Notes: generated by a model not told the origin, from the sequence alone. A stretch of DNA of 34,425 bases from Myxococcota bacterium (GCA_028278065.1 JANQFA010000025.1:1-34425); one strand, 5' to 3'. Positions 9,262 through 17,812 are shown, numbered from the stretch's first letter. Made by a program: numbers and translations.

Positions 9262-9702
9262 TCAGCGGACTCCCAGCTCCGCGAACGCGATGGCGCTCGC
9301 GGGGCGAACCAGGTCGGCGACGGTGACGCGATCCAGGGTCTCCGTGATCGCGCGGTTGATGTATTCCCACGGCGTGCGCACGTGACAGGACGGCTCGTGC
9401 TCGCAGCTCCCCGGCGCCACGCCGCACGCGGTCAGGGCCACCGGCCCCTCCAGCGCCGAGATCACCTTGGAGACCGGGATCTGCTCGGCGGGACGTGCCA
9501 GGGCGTAGCCGCCGTGGATGCCGCGCTGGGAGACCAGGAGGCCGTCGCGGGTCAGACGCTTCAGGACCTTGCCCACCATCGGAAACGGCAGCCGGGTCAG
9601 CTCGGCCAGCTCCCGGGCGTTGTGCGAGCCGCACTCCGGATCTCGCGCCAGCTCGGCCATGAGCACGACGCCGTAGTCGGCGAGCTTGGAGAGTCGCAGC
9701 AA
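9262..9702 (-). CDS. Rrf2-family SUF operon regulator (IscR/SufR-like)
   Basis: The 146-residue protein begins [19 protein letters not shown], the typical start of the Rrf2 SUF-regulator group, and has a winged helix (residues 28-66, ending [12 protein letters not shown]). Three cysteines C93, C100 and C106, followed by a histidine, form the expected [2Fe-2S] site. It probably senses cluster status and represses the operon. I chose the TTG at 9702 because it has GAAGGAG five bases upstream and gives the family's exact N-terminus; the longer frame from 9762 would add 20 residues read through the operator. It leads the sufBCDSU genes, two bases before sufB. Confidence 0.92.
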   Translation of the reverse strand: MLRLSKLADYGVVLMAELARDPECGSHNARELAELTRLPFPMVGKVLKRLTRDGLLVSQRGIHGGYALARPAEQIPVSKVISALEGPVALTACGVAPGSCEHEPSCHVRTPWEYINRAITETLDRVTVADLVRPASAIAFAELGVR

Positions 9703-9725
9703 GGGAGCTCCTTCGGGCTCCGAAC

Positions 9726-9750
9726 ATAGAGGACCGGAGAGGTCCTGTAA
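9726..9750. promoter_or_regulatory. IscR type 1-like operator, proximal copy
   Basis: The 25 bases fit ATA-N3-GAC-N7-GTC-N3-TAA, the layout of IscR type 1 sites (ATA-N3-GAC-N7-GTC-N3-TAT) with one end base different. It lies 24-48 bases upstream of the Rrf2 gene's TTG, where binding would block transcription. It abuts a second copy at 9751. Binding by the Rrf2 protein next door is inferred. Confidence 0.65.
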
Positions 9751-9774
9751 ATAGAGGACCATTCTGGTCTCTAT
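9751..9774. promoter_or_regulatory. IscR type 1-like operator, distal copy
   Basis: The left arm ATAGAGGACC is identical to the left arm of the adjacent copy at 9726, and the right arm TGGTCTCTAT completes an almost perfect palindrome. It is one base shorter than the 25-bp consensus. The two left arms are exactly 25 bases apart, which suggests two Rrf2 dimers bound side by side. I could not identify a convincing -35/-10 pair around them. Confidence 0.65.
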
Positions 9775-9817
9775 TTCGGAAAACCTTTGCTTTTCGAGTT
9801 GTTGTGGCTGACCTGCT

Positions 9818-11359
9818 TCAGCCCGCCAGGACCCGCTCCGCGGGTGTCTCGGCCTCCAGGGCGGCGATCGCCACGTCGAGCTTCGCGCCGAGCTGCTCCA
9901 TGTACTCGGCCATGGCCTTGTGGGTCAGCGCGAAGGAGCAGGCCTCCTTGAAGGCCTGCGGTCGCCTCCACAGGGTGCCGGCCATCAGTCGCAGGCTGAA
10001 GCGGCGCCGCGCCCGGTCGGCCCGGAAGACCGTGTGACGCAGCACCCGCCAGAGCAGAACCAGATCCCGGGGCTCGATCCTGCCCTGGTTGACCTGTGCG
10101 CCTCGCGTCATCAGGAAATCCGCCGTGCGGCGCCGGAAGTTGTCGAAGTCGTACAGCTCTCGGATGAGGCGGCGGTAGCCGCGGTAGAGGTCGAGACGGC
10201 TCATTCCCTTCGGCACGATGTTCGAGAACACGAACTGGTCGCCCGTGCTCTCTGCGACGAGCCGTCCCTCCCTGGAGACGCGCGCGTGGAGCGGGGTCTT
10301 CGGCATGGCCTGCAGCATGCCGGTCATCGAGATGGGGATGCGGGCCTCCTGGATGAAGCGCAGCTGGTCCTCGAAGATGGTGTGGTCGTCCGCGTCGAAC
10401 CCCACGATCATGCCCGCCTGGACCTGCAGGCCGTAGGACTGGATCCTGCGGATGTCCTCCAGCATGTCGCCCCGGGTGTTCTGGTGCTTCCCCGTCTCCT
10501 CGAGCGAGGCGGCCCTCGGGCTCTCGATTCCGATGAAGATCGTGGTGAAGTTGGCCGCGCGCATCAGGCCGAGGAGCTCCTCGTCGTGCGCGACGTTGAG
10601 GGACACCTCGGTCTGGAACGACATCGGGTGGCCGTGCGACGCGCTCCAGGCGGCGAGCTCACGCAGGAACGCCTTGGCCACGTTCTTGTTGCCGATGAAG
10701 TTGTCGTCCACCAGGAAGCACTGGCGGCCGCCCAGCCGGTGGATCTCCTCGATCTCGGCCATGACCTGGGGGACGCTCTTGACGCGTGGACGCCGTCCGT
10801 AGACGACGATGATGTCGCAGAACTCGCAGCGAAACGGACACCCGCGAGCGAACTGCACGGTGGCGGCGTGGTAGCGATCGAGCTTGATGAGGTCGAAGCG
10901 CGGGCGCGGCGAGAGAGTCATGTCCGGCTTCTCGGCGGGGCGATACTCGGTCTTCCAGGCACCCGCCTGGAAGTCGCGCAGGAACTGGGGCCAGGTCTCC
11001 TCGGCCTCGTCGATGAAGAGGACGTCGCAATGTCCGCGCAGCTCTTCGGGACAGAGGGAGGCGTAGGGACCGCCGATCACCACGAAGCGGCCGCGGCGCC
11101 TGAACTCTGCGGCCATCTCGAGCATGCGCGCCTTGTGCACGATGTAGCCGGTGATGCCGACGATGTCGGCCTCGATCTCGTAGTCCAGATCCTCGACGTT
11201 CTCGTCGACCAGCAGGATCTCGTGATCACCCTCGGTGAGGCCGGCGACGGTGGGCATCGACAGGTTGGGGAAGATGCAGTGCTTCCCGATCACCGGAAGG
11301 ATGCTGTCGTAGGTCCAGAAGCTCTCGGGGTTCCTGGGCGTGACGAGGAGGATTCGCAT
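9818..11359 (-). CDS. B12-binding radical SAM protein (DUF4070 family)
   Basis: The 513-residue protein has an N-terminal cobalamin-binding-like domain (residues 1-130, with GITGY and FVVIGGPYASLCPEEL), then a radical SAM domain with the cluster motif C174-x3-C178-x2-C181 in ARGCPFRCEFC. The C-terminal part (GMLQAMPKTPLHARVSREGR onward) looks like the DUF4070 extension found in this family and in the hopanoid C-2 methylase HpnP. It is not close enough to HpnP to claim that reaction; methylation or another radical rearrangement of an unknown substrate is likely. The ATG at 11359 gives the family N-terminus (MRILLVTPRNP); no strong ribosome site is visible. It stands alone between the SUF and LuxCE-like groups. 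Confidence 0.85.
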   Translation of the reverse strand: MRILLVTPRNPESFWTYDSILPVIGKHCIFPNLSMPTVAGLTEGDHEILLVDENVEDLDYEIEADIVGITGYIVHKARMLEMAAEFRRRGRFVVIGGPYASLCPEELRGHCDVLFIDEAEETWPQFLRDFQAGAWKTEYRPAEKPDMTLSPRPRFDLIKLDRYHAATVQFARGCPFRCEFCDIIVVYGRRPRVKSVPQVMAEIEEIHRLGGRQCFLVDDNFIGNKNVAKAFLRELAAWSASHGHPMSFQTEVSLNVAHDEELLGLMRAANFTTIFIGIESPRAASLEETGKHQNTRGDMLEDIRRIQSYGLQVQAGMIVGFDADDHTIFEDQLRFIQEARIPISMTGMLQAMPKTPLHARVSREGRLVAESTGDQFVFSNIVPKGMSRLDLYRGYRRLIRELYDFDNFRRRTADFLMTRGAQVNQGRIEPRDLVLLWRVLRHTVFRADRARRRFSLRLMAGTLWRRPQAFKEACSFALTHKAMAEYMEQLGAKLDVAIAALEAETPAERVLAG

Positions 11360-11386
11360 CAGGGAATTGTGGCATCGTGTTTCGCC

Positions 11387-11421
11387 GCGGATCGTAAAAA
11401 ACGGGTGAAAACGCGATCCGC
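11387..11421. promoter_or_regulatory. Inverted repeat upstream of the radical SAM gene
   Basis: GCGGATCG (11387-11394) is mirrored by CGATCCGC (11414-11421) around an A/T-rich 19-base centre. It sits 28 bases upstream of the radical SAM start and just after the stop of the LuxC-like gene, on the same strand. It could be an operator for the former or part of a terminator for the latter; there is no clean T-run after the stem. Confidence 0.35.
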
Positions 11422-11441
11422 CGCGTCGCGTCACCGTGGGT

Positions 11442-12650
11442 TCAGGGCCGCACCCACGGCTCGAGCACGCCGCGTCCTCCGCGCCGCCAGCCGAGGGGCG
11501 GCGACTGCATCTCGCCGGGAGCGCAGACGCGAGACGCGCCGAGTTCGGCGCAGGCGGTGGCGAGTGCGGGCTCGCTGGACCCGAGTCCCTCGAGTGCCAC
11601 GCAGGCCAGATGCGGCTGCAGTGGACGCAGCGCGTCGAGGAGGGCGTCCGCGTCGGCCACCGGATGGATGCGCAGGAAGCGGTGGAGCGGTGCGAGGCGC
11701 GGGACGGCGTCGAGTTCGCGCACGATGTTGAACGAGCCGGTCCGCCCGCTGAGCACCTTCGCCCCGCGCATGCGCGCCTGATCCAGCTCCCGCTCTGCCG
11801 CAGCCACGGACGCGAGCGGCGTGCGGCCGCGTGGCCAGCACGCCTCCGCGCGCGTCAGTGCCTCTGCGAGGGCTTCGCTCGGGTCGGCGGTGCCGACCGG
11901 GTACACGGCGATCGGAGAGAGACAGCCGAGCTGGTCCCACAAGGCGATGTCGAGAGCCAGTCGCTCGCACGCGTCCGCACCGGCCTCGGGTCCCAGCGCT
12001 GCCACCGACAGCTTGTGCCCGTGTGCGATGACGGTGCAGTCGCGTGCCTGGGCGCGGACCGTCGCTACCGTCGCATCGGAGCCGTTCACTTCGATGGCGT
12101 CGGCGCCGCACAGGGCGGTCAGGCACGCGCCCTGGAGCTCGCCCTCGAAGCGAAGCGACTCGAGGCAGTCCGCGAGACCCGTGTCGATCGAGGCCAGGGT
12201 GTCGCGCACGATTCCGGCGCTGACCGGGTCGTGACGGGAGGGCTTGACGAGGACCGGCGTGCGCAGCAGGAGCGGTGCGGCGACCGAGAGGAGCACGGGC
12301 ATGGGAATGGCGCCCGCGAGCACCACGGCGGCCACGTCGAAGCCTCGCGTCGAGGCGAGCCCCTTCGTTCCGCCCATCTCGGCGGCGGCCAGCTCGCGCA
12401 GGGCGGCGCCGGTCCAGGAGTCGAAGCCGCGGGCCAGTCCCTCGCGCACCATCTCGGCGGAGAAGCCGGTCGTCGCCGGGAGAACGGATGCCAGGGCCTC
12501 CCGGGCGGGGGAATCGTGGTCGGCGAACGCATCGAACAGACGTGCCAGGCTGCCCAGCACCTCGTCCGCAGGGCGCTCGCGGAGTGCCACGCCGTTGTCG
12601 CGCAGCCTTGCCAGGGTGCCCTCCAGCCGCGCCGGGTCCGCGACGATCAT
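11442..12650 (-). CDS. LuxC-like acyl-CoA/acyl-protein reductase
   Basis: The 402-residue protein matches the LuxC-type acyl-CoA reductase family: a nucleotide-binding half (LAGAIPMPVLLS at 111-122, TPVLVKPSRHDP at 131-142), a catalytic cysteine C243 in WDQLGCLSP and the usual C-terminal MQSPPLGWRRGGRGVLEPWVRP region (381-402). In bioluminescent bacteria LuxC takes an acyl group as a thioester on its cysteine and reduces it with NADPH to an aldehyde. Its ATG overlaps the stop of the LuxE-like gene as ATGA, so the two are made together. There is no luxA, luxB or luxD here. The acyl chain is unknown. Confidence 0.85.
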   Translation of the reverse strand: MIVADPARLEGTLARLRDNGVALRERPADEVLGSLARLFDAFADHDSPAREALASVLPATTGFSAEMVREGLARGFDSWTGAALRELAAAEMGGTKGLASTRGFDVAAVVLAGAIPMPVLLSVAAPLLLRTPVLVKPSRHDPVSAGIVRDTLASIDTGLADCLESLRFEGELQGACLTALCGADAIEVNGSDATVATVRAQARDCTVIAHGHKLSVAALGPEAGADACERLALDIALWDQLGCLSPIAVYPVGTADPSEALAEALTRAEACWPRGRTPLASVAAAERELDQARMRGAKVLSGRTGSFNIVRELDAVPRLAPLHRFLRIHPVADADALLDALRPLQPHLACVALEGLGSSEPALATACAELGASRVCAPGEMQSPPLGWRRGGRGVLEPWVRP

Positions 12651-13723
12651 CCGGCGAGCATCTCGTCGGCGGCGATGGAACAGCCGCGCGCCTCGGCGCC
12701 CGGCTCGCGTCCGACCACCTCGAAGCCGTCTGCGATGCGCACGCCCAGGTCCGCGGTGGCGACCGAGAGCACGCTACCGGTGTTCGCCAGGTCGAGGATC
12801 TGCAGGACGCCCTGCTGTCCTTCGCACGCGTCCTCCCCCGACGCCGGATCCACGACTCGCGCCCTGGCCCAGGGCGGTCCCAGCTTGCGGCGCGGCTCGC
12901 CGGGCGCGTGCAGCACCGAGTCGTAGAACTGGCTGCCCAGCTCGGTCATCCCGTACTGGTTCACGATGCGTTCCACCCCCACGCCCAGGCTGCGGGCGAT
13001 CCGGGCGTGCAGCTCCGGCCGCGGCACCTCGCGGCTGCGGCCCTTGAAGCCCCCGGTCTCCATGATCCGCGTTCCGGCCGGCAGCGCGAGGATCTCACCC
13101 TGCTCGTCCAGATGATCGAGGAGGTGTACGAAGGCGAAGGCGGTGCCACACACGCAGAGAGGCGCGTCCGCGGCGGCCAGGCGTTCGGCCATCCGCGCGA
13201 CGTCCATCTCGAAGACACTCCCCTGCGCTCCACGCGCGTCGGCCAGGACCTGGAACATGTGGGAGAGCGAGGAGTCCGGTGCCTCCCGCGCCGCGGGAGC
13301 CAGGAAGAGGTGCTGCAGCGTGCCGCCGTCGGGGAGATCCGGCAGCAGGAAGGCGCAGAAGGTGGGGAGCAGCGAGGCTTCGTACAGCTCGAGGGTGTCG
13401 AGATGCAGCTCGCCGCGCGATCGGGTTGCGGTTCCGCTCGTGCGGAATACGTGGGTCTCGCGTGCGGCGGGAAAGGAGCGCAGCTCCATCTCCTTGAAGG
13501 CGCCCGTGGGAACCGCCGGGATCCCCTGCCAGCTTGCGACGTCGGCCGGAGTACGGCCGCGTCCCTCGCAGAGGCGCCGGAAGGGCGCGCAGCGCTCGAA
13601 CTGGAAGGCGAAGAGGCGCAGCGCCAGCTCTTCGAAGCGGGCGTCGTCCGAAGCCGGGTGCTTCTCGCGCATCCAGTCGAGGATCGCTCCGTCGAGCGCC
13701 GCCCTCGCCGGGTCGGCACTCAC
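12647..13723 (-). CDS. LuxE-like acyl-protein synthetase
   Basis: The 358-residue protein is an adenylate-forming enzyme of the LuxE/PaaK group. Motifs: FRTSGTATRS (phosphate loop, 93-102), METGGFKGRSRE (221-232), the QYGMTELG signature (257-264), ATADLG (323-328) and, near the C-terminus, RGCSIAADE (346-354), where C348 matches the cysteine LuxE uses to carry the acyl group. It should activate a carboxylic acid with ATP and pass it to the LuxC-like partner. The GTG start overlaps the stop of the aminotransferase gene as GTGA; the longer open frame upstream is antisense-like noise. Both junctions are four-base overlaps, a strong sign of a shared pathway. Confidence 0.86.
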   Translation of the reverse strand: MSADPARAALDGAILDWMREKHPASDDARFEELALRLFAFQFERCAPFRRLCEGRGRTPADVASWQGIPAVPTGAFKEMELRSFPAARETHVFRTSGTATRSRGELHLDTLELYEASLLPTFCAFLLPDLPDGGTLQHLFLAPAAREAPDSSLSHMFQVLADARGAQGSVFEMDVARMAERLAAADAPLCVCGTAFAFVHLLDHLDEQGEILALPAGTRIMETGGFKGRSREVPRPELHARIARSLGVGVERIVNQYGMTELGSQFYDSVLHAPGEPRRKLGPPWARARVVDPASGEDACEGQQGVLQILDLANTGSVLSVATADLGVRIADGFEVVGREPGAEARGCSIAADEMLAG

Positions 13724-14994
13724 GGGATGCAGCCGATCACGACGTCGAGCGCTGCGTCGAGAGGAGCACCGCCGATGGAAAGGGGAGGCGAGAGCGCGAC
13801 GACTTCGCCGCGCTCCCCCGACGGGAGCAGGATGATGCCGCGCTGCAGTGCGTCGACACACGTTCGGAGCGCCCGCTCCGGCTCGTCCAGCTCGATTCCG
13901 ATCAGGAGACCCACTCCGCGGACGTCCACCACCGAAGGGCGGTCCGCGAGCTTCGCTACCAGGCGCTTCAGCGCGGCGTCGCCCAGGCGGGCCGCAGCCT
14001 CCACCAGGTGCTCGTCGCGCAGGGCGTTGAGGGAGGCCAGCGCAGCCGCGCAGCCGGGCGGATGCCCCAGGAAGGTCTGGGTGTGGAGCGCCTCGCCGCG
14101 CGATGCCGGCCAGGCGTCCATCACCTCCACGCGGCCCAGGCAGGCCGAGATCGGCATCCCGGAGGCGAGGCCCTTGCCGACGCAGAGGAGGTCGGGCACG
14201 ACGCCCTCGTGCTCGCACGCGAACCAGCGGCCCGTCCGTCCCATCCCGGTGTAGATCTCGTCGCAGATCAGGAGCCAGCCTTCGGCGTCGCAGAGGGCGC
14301 GCAGTGCGGCGAGAAAGCCGGGCGGGGGAACGCGCTCCCCGCCCCGGCCCTGCACGGGCTCCACGAGGACGGCGCCGACGGGCTGAGCACAGTCGGAGGC
14401 GGCGCGCCTCACGTCCTCCCAGTCCCCGTAGCGGGCGAAGGTCGTCGCGCCGGCGAGGCGCGCGCGGAAGGGGTCGCGGAAGTCCGAACGCCAGGTGGCG
14501 TCGAGGGCGCCATGGGTGAGCCCGTGGTAGGCGCCTTCGAAGGCGACCATCCCCGGGCGCCCCGTGGCGACCTGCGCCGTCTTGACCGCGATCTCCACGG
14601 CGTCGGAGCCGGAGGATCCGAGCACCCCGCGCGCAGCGACCCCGTCCGGATACAGCGCGCAGAGGGCCTCGAGTAGATCCACCTTGACCTGGGGCGGGTG
14701 CACGTCGCCCATGGCGTGGAGGAGCCGTCCCGCCTGCTCCTTCACGGCGGCCACCACGGCCGGGTTTCCGTGCCCGGCGTTGGCGACGCCGAAGCCTCCC
14801 GCCAGATCGACGAAGCGGTTTCCGTCCACGTCCCAGACGTTGGCCCCTTCGGCGCGCGACCAGAAGATGGGCGGCGGATCGAGGCAGGTGACGTTGCGGC
14901 TCTCGACGCGAGACAGCCGGGCGGCGAGCTCCCGGGAGCGGGGACCGGGCACGTCGGTCGCGAGCGCGGGCGGGAGGGTCTCGGGAGCGGGCAC
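13720..14994 (-). CDS. Class III (pyridoxal phosphate) aminotransferase
   Basis: The 424-residue protein is a fold-type I, class III aminotransferase related to 4-aminobutyrate and ornithine aminotransferases. GSSGSDAVEIAVK (126-138) binds the cofactor phosphate, D245 in LLICDEIYTGMGRTG contacts the PLP ring, and K274 in CVGKGLASG forms the Schiff base. Class III enzymes interconvert an aldehyde or keto group and an amine at a chain end. Being first in an overlapping trio with an acid-activating and an aldehyde-forming enzyme, it probably aminates the aldehyde they make, although it could instead supply a substrate. The GTG at 14994 gives the normal N-terminus (PGPRSRELAARLSRVESRNVT). Specificity cannot be read from the sequence. 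Confidence 0.88.
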   Translation of the reverse strand: MPAPETLPPALATDVPGPRSRELAARLSRVESRNVTCLDPPPIFWSRAEGANVWDVDGNRFVDLAGGFGVANAGHGNPAVVAAVKEQAGRLLHAMGDVHPPQVKVDLLEALCALYPDGVAARGVLGSSGSDAVEIAVKTAQVATGRPGMVAFEGAYHGLTHGALDATWRSDFRDPFRARLAGATTFARYGDWEDVRRAASDCAQPVGAVLVEPVQGRGGERVPPPGFLAALRALCDAEGWLLICDEIYTGMGRTGRWFACEHEGVVPDLLCVGKGLASGMPISACLGRVEVMDAWPASRGEALHTQTFLGHPPGCAAALASLNALRDEHLVEAAARLGDAALKRLVAKLADRPSVVDVRGVGLLIGIELDEPERALRTCVDALQRGIILLPSGERGEVVALSPPLSIGGAPLDAALDVVIGCIP

Positions 14995-15050
14995 GCGCGG
15001 ATTCTAGCCCGTCACCCCCCGGTGCCTGCTGCGGGGGTTAGACTCACGCC

Positions 15051-16088
15051 ATGGGGAGTGCAACGCCGCGCGATGCGCCCGTCCCGGGAGCGCGGCTCCG
15101 CGGCGGCTGGCTCTCGCTCCTGGTCGGCGGGGCGGTATTCGCGGGCAAGCTGCTGGCCTTCGGCGTCACGGGATCGTCGGCGGTCCTGTCGGACGCCATG
15201 GAATCCGTCGTGAACGTCGCGGCGGCGGCGCTCCTCGTCTACAGCCTCGTCGTCGCCGCGCGGCCCGCCGATCGCGACCACCCCTACGGCCACGGCAAGG
15301 TGGAGTTCTTCTGCGCCGGTGTGGAGGGAGGCCTCATCGTGATGGCCGCTCTGCTGATCGTGGTGCAGGCGGCGGGAGAGCTCGTGCGCGGTCCCGAGCT
15401 CGCGCGGATCCACCTCGGCCTCGCGATCCTGCTTCCCGTGACCGCTCTCAACGGCGCCCTCGGGATGCACTTGGTGCGTCTCGGACGCGCGACGAACTCG
15501 ATCGCGCTGGAGGCGGACGGGCGCCATCTCTTCACCGACGTCTGGACGAGCCTCGGCGTGGTCGGCGGGCTCCTCGCCGTGTGGCTGACCGGCTGGGCGA
15601 TTCTCGATCCGCTGGTCGCGCTCGGGGTGGCGGTGCACATCCTGGCTGCCGGTTGGCGTCTGGTGCGTCGCGCTGTGGGTGGCCTCATGGACGAGGCGGA
15701 CACGGCCGCGTTGTGTCGCGTGGTGGATGCGCTGGAGGCCGCGCGCGAGCCCTCCTGGATCGACGTGCACGGCCTGCGTGCCTGGCGCTCGGGGGCGCTC
15801 CAGCATGTCGATTTCCACCTGTCGGTGCCCCGCTTCCTGGACGTCGATCGCGTCCACGAGATCAACGACGCAATCGAGGAGAAGGTGCTGGCCGCGATGG
15901 AGGCCGGCGGCGACGTCCTCATCCACTTCGATCCGTGTCGGCCCCGTCAGTGCCCGAGCTGTGCGCTGCCCAACTGCGGTGTACGCCAGGCGCCGCTCGT
16001 CCGGCGCGCCCCCCTCACCCTGGAACGCGCCGTGCGCCGCGAAGAGGTGCTCGATACCGGCGAGCCCGCCCCCGAGGTGGCGCCGTGA
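15051..16088 (+). CDS. CDF family metal cation transporter
   Basis: The 345-residue protein has six membrane helices and the cation diffusion facilitator signature: SDAMESVVN in helix 2 (D48), HPYGHGKVE at 77-85 and HLFTDVWTS in helix 5 (H159, D163). A cytoplasmic domain (from about 215) is followed by a cysteine cluster, C296, C301, C304 and C309. CDF proteins export divalent metals such as zinc, iron or manganese by proton exchange. The second acidic residue of the common DxxxD pair in helix 2 is replaced by serine, as in some subgroups, so the metal is uncertain. It is divergent from the aminotransferase operon, 56 bases away, and overlaps the next gene as GTGA. Confidence 0.9.
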   Translation: MGSATPRDAPVPGARLRGGWLSLLVGGAVFAGKLLAFGVTGSSAVLSDAMESVVNVAAAALLVYSLVVAARPADRDHPYGHGKVEFFCAGVEGGLIVMAALLIVVQAAGELVRGPELARIHLGLAILLPVTALNGALGMHLVRLGRATNSIALEADGRHLFTDVWTSLGVVGGLLAVWLTGWAILDPLVALGVAVHILAAGWRLVRRAVGGLMDEADTAALCRVVDALEAAREPSWIDVHGLRAWRSGALQHVDFHLSVPRFLDVDRVHEINDAIEEKVLAAMEAGGDVLIHFDPCRPRQCPSCALPNCGVRQAPLVRRAPLTLERAVRREEVLDTGEPAPEVAP

Positions 16089-17812
16089 AGCGCGAAGAGA
16101 AGACGCGCCGCCTGATCCAGGTCTTCTTCCTGGTGAATCTGCTGCAGGGCTACCTGTGGATGATCAACGGGACGGCTTCCAGGTACATCCGCGTCGAGTT
16201 CGCGCTGTCGGAGGCGACCCTGGCCTTCGCCTTCGGGCTCTTTGCGCTGGGTTCGCTGGGGACCCTCTGGCTCTCGCGCCAGGCGGACCGCCACGGTCGC
16301 CGTCGCCTCACCCTGCTGGCGTGCGGCGCGGCGCCGCTGCTGGCGCTGGGCAGCGCGCTCGCGCCCGGCATCGTCAGCTATGTCCTCGTCCAGATCCTGG
16401 TCGTCGCCCTGCTCGGGCTGCTCTTCACCGTGAGCGTGGTGGTGATCACCGAGGAGCTCTCCGACGAGGAGCGAGCCGGCGCCCAGGCCTGGGTCGGCCT
16501 CGCCAGCGGGCTGGGAAGCGGGCTGGTGCTCCTCTTCGTGATGGGAGTGATCCACCTGCCAGGCGGCTGGCGCTGGCTCTGGGTCCCCGTCATCCCCAGC
16601 ATCGTGCTCCTTCCGCGCCTGCGGCGCTTCATGCCCGAGACCGGCCACTTCGAGCGCGCCGAGGGACTGGGCGAGACGGAGACCTCGCAGCTCCGCGAGC
16701 TGCTCCAGCCGCGCTACCGCCGGCGGGTCTTCGGCGTGCTCGGCTCCGCCTTCCTGGGCAATGCTTCCAACGTGGCCGCCATGACCTGGGGCATGTACCA
16801 CCTGCTCGAGAACGTCTCGATGTCCCAGGCCCAGGCCAGCGGGATCTTCGCGCTGGGGGGAGTGCTGGCCGTGCTCGGATTCCCGGCCGGCGGCCGCTGG
16901 TCGGATTCCTGGGGCCGGCGCACGACCGCAACGGTGGGGAGCCTCGTGTCCACGGTCTTCGCGGTGGCCTTCTTCCAGATTCCCCTCGCGTCGCCGTGGC
17001 TCTTCGGGCTGCTGGCCGTCACCTTCGGGGTGAACGGCCTGTTTCGCACGGCCCAGATGATCGCCTGGCGCATCTCCGCCACCGAGCTCTTCCCCACCCG
17101 CCTGCGGGCCGCGGTACAGGGACTCGCTGCGGTGTCGGCGGCGGTGGCCGCGGTGCTGGCACAGTTCGCCACGGGTGTCCTGGCGGAGCCGCTCGGCGGC
17201 CTCATCAATGCGGCGTCGGTCGTCACCCTGCTGGGGATTCCGGCGGGGGTCGTCTTCTGGTGGCTCGTGCCGGAGACCGCCGGCGTGCGACTGGAGAGCG
17301 CCGCCCTCGAGGACGAGGCCGCCCTGGCCCACGTCGGCCTGGGCTCCAACCTCGGCGATCGCGCTGCGCACCTGGACCGCGCGCTCGAAGCCCTCGAGGC
17401 GACGCCGGGCATCGTGCTCGTCAAGAGCAGCGCGCGCTACGAGACCGACGCCGTCGGCGGCCCGCCCGGCCAGGGGCCCTATCTGAACGCGGCGGTCGCG
17501 CTTCGCACCACCCTCGCACCTCGCGCCCTCCTCGATCGGCTGCTCGAGATCGAGGCCGCCGAGGGGCGCTTCCGCGACGGCGTCCGCGACGCGCCCCGTG
17601 AGCTCGACCTGGACATCCTCCTCTACGACGGGCGTCGGATCGACGAGCCCGACCTCCAGGTGCCGCACCCTCGTCTCCACCAGCGTCCCTTCGTCCTCGA
17701 GCCGCTGCGCGACGTCGCGCCGGACCTCGTCCACCCCGTCCTGGGGGAGACGGTCGAGGTCCTCGCCGCCCGGGTTCGCGACCCGGAGTCGGTGCGCATC
17801 CTCGTCCCGTAG
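16085..17812 (+). CDS. folK: MFS transporter fused to HPPK (FolK)
   Basis: One uninterrupted 575-residue frame holds two proteins. Residues 1-400 are a 12-helix major facilitator transporter, with the loop motif RQADRHGRRR near 75 and the sugar-transporter-like ending LVPETAG. Residues from about 413 are a complete HPPK domain: HVGLGSNLGDR, the RDAPRELDLDILLYDG magnesium/substrate segment and PHPRLHQRPFVLEPL. HPPK transfers pyrophosphate from ATP to 6-hydroxymethyl-dihydropterin in folate synthesis. The linker is only about 14 residues with no stop. The GTG start overlaps the CDF gene's stop. An internal GTG in the linker (VRLESAAL) could also start HPPK alone. Substrate of the transporter is unknown. 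Confidence 0.85.
   Translation: MKREEKTRRLIQVFFLVNLLQGYLWMINGTASRYIRVEFALSEATLAFAFGLFALGSLGTLWLSRQADRHGRRRLTLLACGAAPLLALGSALAPGIVSYVLVQILVVALLGLLFTVSVVVITEELSDEERAGAQAWVGLASGLGSGLVLLFVMGVIHLPGGWRWLWVPVIPSIVLLPRLRRFMPETGHFERAEGLGETETSQLRELLQPRYRRRVFGVLGSAFLGNASNVAAMTWGMYHLLENVSMSQAQASGIFALGGVLAVLGFPAGGRWSDSWGRRTTATVGSLVSTVFAVAFFQIPLASPWLFGLLAVTFGVNGLFRTAQMIAWRISATELFPTRLRAAVQGLAAVSAAVAAVLAQFATGVLAEPLGGLINAASVVTLLGIPAGVVFWWLVPETAGVRLESAALEDEAALAHVGLGSNLGDRAAHLDRALEALEATPGIVLVKSSARYETDAVGGPPGQGPYLNAAVALRTTLAPRALLDRLLEIEAAEGRFRDGVRDAPRELDLDILLYDGRRIDEPDLQVPHPRLHQRPFVLEPLRDVAPDLVHPVLGETVEVLAARVRDPESVRILVP

Noticed and set aside
9818..11359. Hopanoid C-2 methylase (HpnP) for the radical SAM protein
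   Set aside because: It shares the B12/radical SAM/DUF4070 layout, but the sequence fits a broader relative and no hopanoid genes are nearby.
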